Source: Chloroflexota bacterium
Lineage (GTDB): Bacteria > Chloroflexota > UBA6077 > FW602-bin22 > JAMCYS01
Assembly: GCA_023473795.1 (NCBI GenBank)
Contig: JAMCYS010000088.1
Span: forward strand, 1-52,847
Direction: 5' to 3'
Length of the DNA: 52,847 nucleotides
Shown here piece by piece: positions 49,995-52,847 of the stretch; position 1 is the stretch's first letter; each line of letters starts with the position of its first letter. The position numbers and the translations under genes are program-made. The notes beneath the pieces are model-generated. The model had not been told where the DNA came from. It worked only from the letters and a program-made list of their open reading frames with translations, and did not search any database.

Positions 49995-51665
49995 CTACTT
50001 ATCCAACCACATATCCACCGTGAAGAGCGAGCTTTCGCGGCTATAGCTCTGGCCCTTCACGTAGTTCTGGTACACCCAATATGACTGGTTGCCGGCGATA
50101 GGCATCTGGAACGACTCGTCCAGAATGATCTCCTGGATTTTGCGGTAATTGACCTTGCGCTTGTCGCGATCCAGGACTTTTACCGCCTCGTCGCGCAGTT
50201 TCACGAACTCGGGCAGGTCGAAACCGACCACGCCGTTCTGGTCCTTGTTGTAGAAGACTATGGCTCCAGCCAGAGTGCTTCCCGGGTCGCGGTTGGCCCG
50301 GCCATAGTTGTGCGCCACCATCTCAAATTCGCCTTTGGTGGTGCGACCCTCGTAGACGGTCGCCTCCACGTCCTCGATCTTGGCGTTGATCTTCAATTTG
50401 GCCAGGTCGGCTTGCACGATCTGAGCGATGCCCAGCAGCGGCGGGTTGGCCTTCTGTGAACAGAGCAACGTGGTGTCGAAGCCGTTGGCGAAGCCGGCCT
50501 CGGCCAGCAGCTGCTTGGACTTCTCCAGGTCGTACTTGTAGCTGCCCTCCAGGTCGCTGAAGTACGCCCACGAGCCGCGCGGCCACATCAGACAGGTGTG
50601 CTCCACCGTGCCGGACAACACCTGCTTGGCGACGCGCCCACGGTCGATGGCCCAGTTGATCGCCTGGCGCACCTTCTTCTTCTCGAAGGGCCCCTTGTTC
50701 TTGACCATTACCTGGAACATGCCCTGCGCGCCCGCGCCGGGCTCGGCCACGAGGGTGGAGATGCCCTTGAGGCGCGGCACGTCCGTCAACGCCATCGACC
50801 AGATGCCGTCCACGGCCTTCGTCTCCAGGTTGATCACCAGCGTCGCCGGGTCCGGAATGGTCTTGAAGGTCACTTCGTCCAGATACGGCTGGCCCTTCTG
50901 CCAGTAGTCGGGGAAGCGCTTGGCCACGAACTCCTGGCCGGGAACGTAATTGGTGACCATGAACGGCCCCGAGCCGGCATCCCTGGTGCTGATCTTGTCG
51001 ACCGCCGTCTTGTCGAACATGCAGAGCGTGTCCAGGGCGTCGAAGACCAACGGGTTGGGGGCGTCGAACTTCAGCTCGGCCGTGTACTTATCCGGCGTCT
51101 TGACGTCCTTGATAAGGCCAAAAAGCTGGCGCATCTGCGGCGAGCCCGTGGTCGGGTCCTTGGCGAACTGCCAGGAGAACACCACGTCTTCCGACGTGAA
51201 GTCGCGCCCGCTATGGAATTTCACCCCCTGGCGCAGCTTGAGGGTCATCGTCAGACCGTCGGGCGAGAACTGCCACGACTCGGCGTGCTCGGGCTGCGGG
51301 TTGAGGTCCTTGTCCAGGCGCACGAGGTAGCCGTAGAGCGACTTCAGCCAGCTCATGTTGCCCCGCGCCAGGTCGACGCCGTTGAAGTCCTTCATGTTGA
51401 TCGGCCGCGCCAAGGTAAGCCTGCCGCCCTTCTTGGGCGTGCCAGCGGCCGCCGGGGCCTGGGTCGCGGCGGCCGCTGGCGTCGCCGCCGGAGCAGGCGT
51501 GGCGGCTGGCTTGGGGGCCTCCGTCGCTTTCGCCGCCGGAGCGGTCGTGGGCGCGGGCGCCGCCGGCTGCTGGCAGGCCGCCAGCAGTGGTGCCGCTGCC
51601 ATCAACCCTCCCGCCTTCAACAGGTCTCGCCGGGTAAGTACGCGTTGGCCGCGCCCGACCTTCAT
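49995..51665 (-). CDS. Family-5 ABC substrate-binding lipoprotein (system E)
   Basis: 556 residues from ATG 51665 with GGAAGG; the frame reaches 51704 but the extra 13 residues lack family support. Twin-arginine motif TRRDLLK (11-17), lipobox LLAAC with Cys31, and an Ala/Pro/Thr linker to about 75 containing the ATEAPKPAAT unit seen in systems C and D. Body features are KFHSGRDF, GSGPFMVTNY and VRQAINWAIDRGR, ending VDMWLDK. It is the first structural gene after the second FCD regulator, and probably the working receptor for the DppB/DppC pair at 46158 and 45255. Confidence 0.92.
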   Translation of the reverse strand: MKVGRGQRVLTRRDLLKAGGLMAAAPLLAACQQPAAPAPTTAPAAKATEAPKPAATPAPAATPAAAATQAPAAAGTPKKGGRLTLARPINMKDFNGVDLARGNMSWLKSLYGYLVRLDKDLNPQPEHAESWQFSPDGLTMTLKLRQGVKFHSGRDFTSEDVVFSWQFAKDPTTGSPQMRQLFGLIKDVKTPDKYTAELKFDAPNPLVFDALDTLCMFDKTAVDKISTRDAGSGPFMVTNYVPGQEFVAKRFPDYWQKGQPYLDEVTFKTIPDPATLVINLETKAVDGIWSMALTDVPRLKGISTLVAEPGAGAQGMFQVMVKNKGPFEKKKVRQAINWAIDRGRVAKQVLSGTVEHTCLMWPRGSWAYFSDLEGSYKYDLEKSKQLLAEAGFANGFDTTLLCSQKANPPLLGIAQIVQADLAKLKINAKIEDVEATVYEGRTTKGEFEMVAHNYGRANRDPGSTLAGAIVFYNKDQNGVVGFDLPEFVKLRDEAVKVLDRDKRKVNYRKIQEIILDESFQMPIAGNQSYWVYQNYVKGQSYSRESSLFTVDMWLDK

Positions 51666-51748
51666 TGGGTACCTTCCTTTCTCTTTCAACCCTTTGTTCT
51701 TCAACGGCGACTCAAGTTGGCCGAGATTGGTGACTAGCGAGTGATTTC

Positions 51749-52561
51749 CTAGACCCCTGCTCCCAGCTCGCGGGACGCTGCTGGCTGTCCCGCGGCGTCG
51801 CCGTAGGCACGCATCACGCGCACGATGCGGTCGACGTGGGCCCGCATCGCCTCGGCAGCCCTTTCCGGCTGCCGGTGCTTGATGGCCTGCACAATAACCA
51901 GGTGCTCCTCGGGCGCCAGACCTTCCGCCCCCGCCTGGCGCTGGATGCGCGTCTGCACCTGTAGCAAGTGGTTGTCTTCCAGAATGAAGTTCGCCACCGC
52001 CTGCAGCACGTGGCTCTTCGATGCCTGGGCGACCAGCTTGTGGATTGCCCGGTTGAGGTCGGCCGCCCGTCTGCCCGCGCGCACTTCAGCGATGTGGGCC
52101 GCCACCGCGCGCTCCAGTTCGACGACCTCCTCGTCGCTGGCGTTGAGGGCCGCCAGACGGGCCGCCTCGGCCTCGATCAGCCGCCGCGCGCCCAGAACGT
52201 CGAGGATGTCCTCGATTCGTTCCACGTGGACCGCCTGCCAGAGCTCGTGCTGAGCGGAGCGGCGGGCGCGCGTTTGTTCGTGTTCGGTAAGGCGCCGCTT
52301 TCCCTTTTCCGTCAGCAGCCTGCCCTTGGAGCCAACGGCCTGGGTGAAGCCTCTAACGTCGAACTGGCGCAACAACCGGCCGGCGGTAGCTTCGCTGAGG
52401 TTGATGCCAGCCGCCTGGAGTGAACTGCGAATGCGCCAGCAGCCTACTGGTCCGAGGCTCTGGCTAATCTCTTTGAGAGCAAAGTACTCGGTCGCCACGT
52501 CGGCGTCGTCGCCCCGCTGCGCTCCGGCCCTCGGGTGGGGGCTTGTCTTCGCCACCGCCAT
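51749..52561 (-). CDS. Transcription regulator: NrpR/RNase R-type winged helix plus FCD domain (second copy)
   Basis: 270 residues. About 25-90 again resembles an HTH_12 winged helix (LQAAGINLSEATAGRLLRQFD, then GRLLTEKGKRRL); about 100-250 is an FCD-like helical domain with RRLIEAEAARLAAL, NRAIHKLVAQASKS and HLVIVQAIKHRQ. The same unusual pairing occurs in the 27593 protein. ATG with GGGAGGAG. It heads operon E, and its promoter region holds a CATCA/TGATG palindrome array suited to autoregulation. Confidence 0.85.
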   Translation of the reverse strand: MAVAKTSPHPRAGAQRGDDADVATEYFALKEISQSLGPVGCWRIRSSLQAAGINLSEATAGRLLRQFDVRGFTQAVGSKGRLLTEKGKRRLTEHEQTRARRSAQHELWQAVHVERIEDILDVLGARRLIEAEAARLAALNASDEEVVELERAVAAHIAEVRAGRRAADLNRAIHKLVAQASKSHVLQAVANFILEDNHLLQVQTRIQRQAGAEGLAPEEHLVIVQAIKHRQPERAAEAMRAHVDRIVRVMRAYGDAAGQPAASRELGAGV

Positions 52562-52608
52562 TTCTCCTCCCTGGCTGCCGCCGGTCGCTGCCTCAGACCG
52601 TCGGGAGA

Positions 52609-52644
52609 CCTCATCAGCGCTGATCAGGCCTCATCAACAATGGT
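52609..52644. promoter_or_regulatory. Candidate operator array of operon E
   Basis: CCTCATCA occurs at 52609-52616 and again at 52629-52636, exactly 20 bases apart. Between them are the perfect palindrome ATCAGCGCTGAT (52613-52624) and CTGATCAG. It is followed by CATCAACAATGGT (52632-52644), a shortened relative of the operon C/D operator core. Confidence 0.5.
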
Positions 52645-52651
52645 TGGGCGT

Positions 52652-52680
52652 ACGGTAGCACAGGCCGTTTGCCCTGTCAA
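52652..52680 (-). promoter_or_regulatory. Promoter of operon E
   Basis: TTGACA (52675-52680), 17-base spacer ending TGC, then TACCGT (52652-52657). CCTGTGCTA of the spacer/-10 is shared with the operon D promoter. No gene is visible from here to the window end. Confidence 0.5.
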
Positions 52681-52847
52681 TAGTCCGAACTTGAGATCCG
52701 TGCATAACTGGCAGGTATGGCGTAGGGGCGGGGCTCCGTACCCGCCCGCCCGTCTAATCCCCACGCCGAGCTGGCAACTACGCCGCTACGGCGGCCGCGG
52801 CCGCCCCCTTCGCTACGCTTCGGGGACATGGCTGGCGGGCGGGCAGA

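Noticed and set aside
52740-52847. Gene start or repeat at the window end
   Set aside because: Very GC-rich sequence with imperfect GCCCGCC/GGCGGGC pairing, but no frame with a ribosome site or family motif before the window ends.

Overview
The window is about 53 kb of GC-rich bacterial chromosome carrying 44 recognisable genes or gene remnants. There is no rRNA, tRNA, CRISPR array, phage or transposase gene that I can see. The best guess at the source is a Chloroflexota-like bacterium. This rests on an unusually dense set of peptide-type ABC importers, on twin-arginine lipoprotein binding proteins with long Ala/Pro linkers, and on many short palindromic intergenic repeats. No phylogenetic marker gene is present, so this is inference.

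Left part (1-9.7 kb, mixed strands). A plus-strand run encodes an SDR-like protein, a flavin reductase, an alpha/beta hydrolase and a HAD phosphatase. It is followed by a tiny membrane protein, an NtrC-type sigma-54 activator (minus) and a single-domain response regulator (plus). Then come a DUF72 protein, a gamma-glutamyltransferase-like enzyme and an MBL-fold hydrolase interrupted by an in-frame amber codon. The 873-base gap between the activator and the response regulator carries four GTAC boxes spaced 11, 10 and 11 bases apart, a -24/-12 type promoter and one further box next to the activator's own promoter. Together these look like a complete sigma-54 regulatory circuit.

Right part (9.7-52.6 kb, every gene on the minus strand). 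This is a large accessory catabolic and uptake region with five DppB/DppC permease pairs, five intact family-5 binding proteins and one deleted one. It has a single OppD/OppF ATPase pair and one carbohydrate-type ABC system (two permeases and two tandem binding proteins under a LacI regulator). It also holds three paralogous cytoplasmic alkaline-phosphatase-superfamily phosphodiesterases, four SDR dehydrogenases, a beta-hydroxyacid dehydrogenase plus a fragment of another, and a URO-D/methyltransferase-family protein. Two regulators pair an NrpR/RNase R-type winged helix with an FCD ligand domain.

How it fits together (inference). A repeated module recurs three times: regulator, importer, Tat-exported lipoprotein binding protein, and a cytosolic phosphodiesterase ending in Pro-Met-Cys. 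Dehydrogenases lie nearby. This suggests uptake of organic, possibly phosphoester- or phosphonate-containing, solutes followed by intracellular hydrolysis and oxidation. Four transcription units start at TTGACA-N17-TA(N3)T promoters. Two of these, 7 kb apart, share a 33-base promoter/operator segment (27/33 identical), which predicts a common regulon. GC-rich perfect hairpins follow many of the binding-protein and phosphodiesterase genes.
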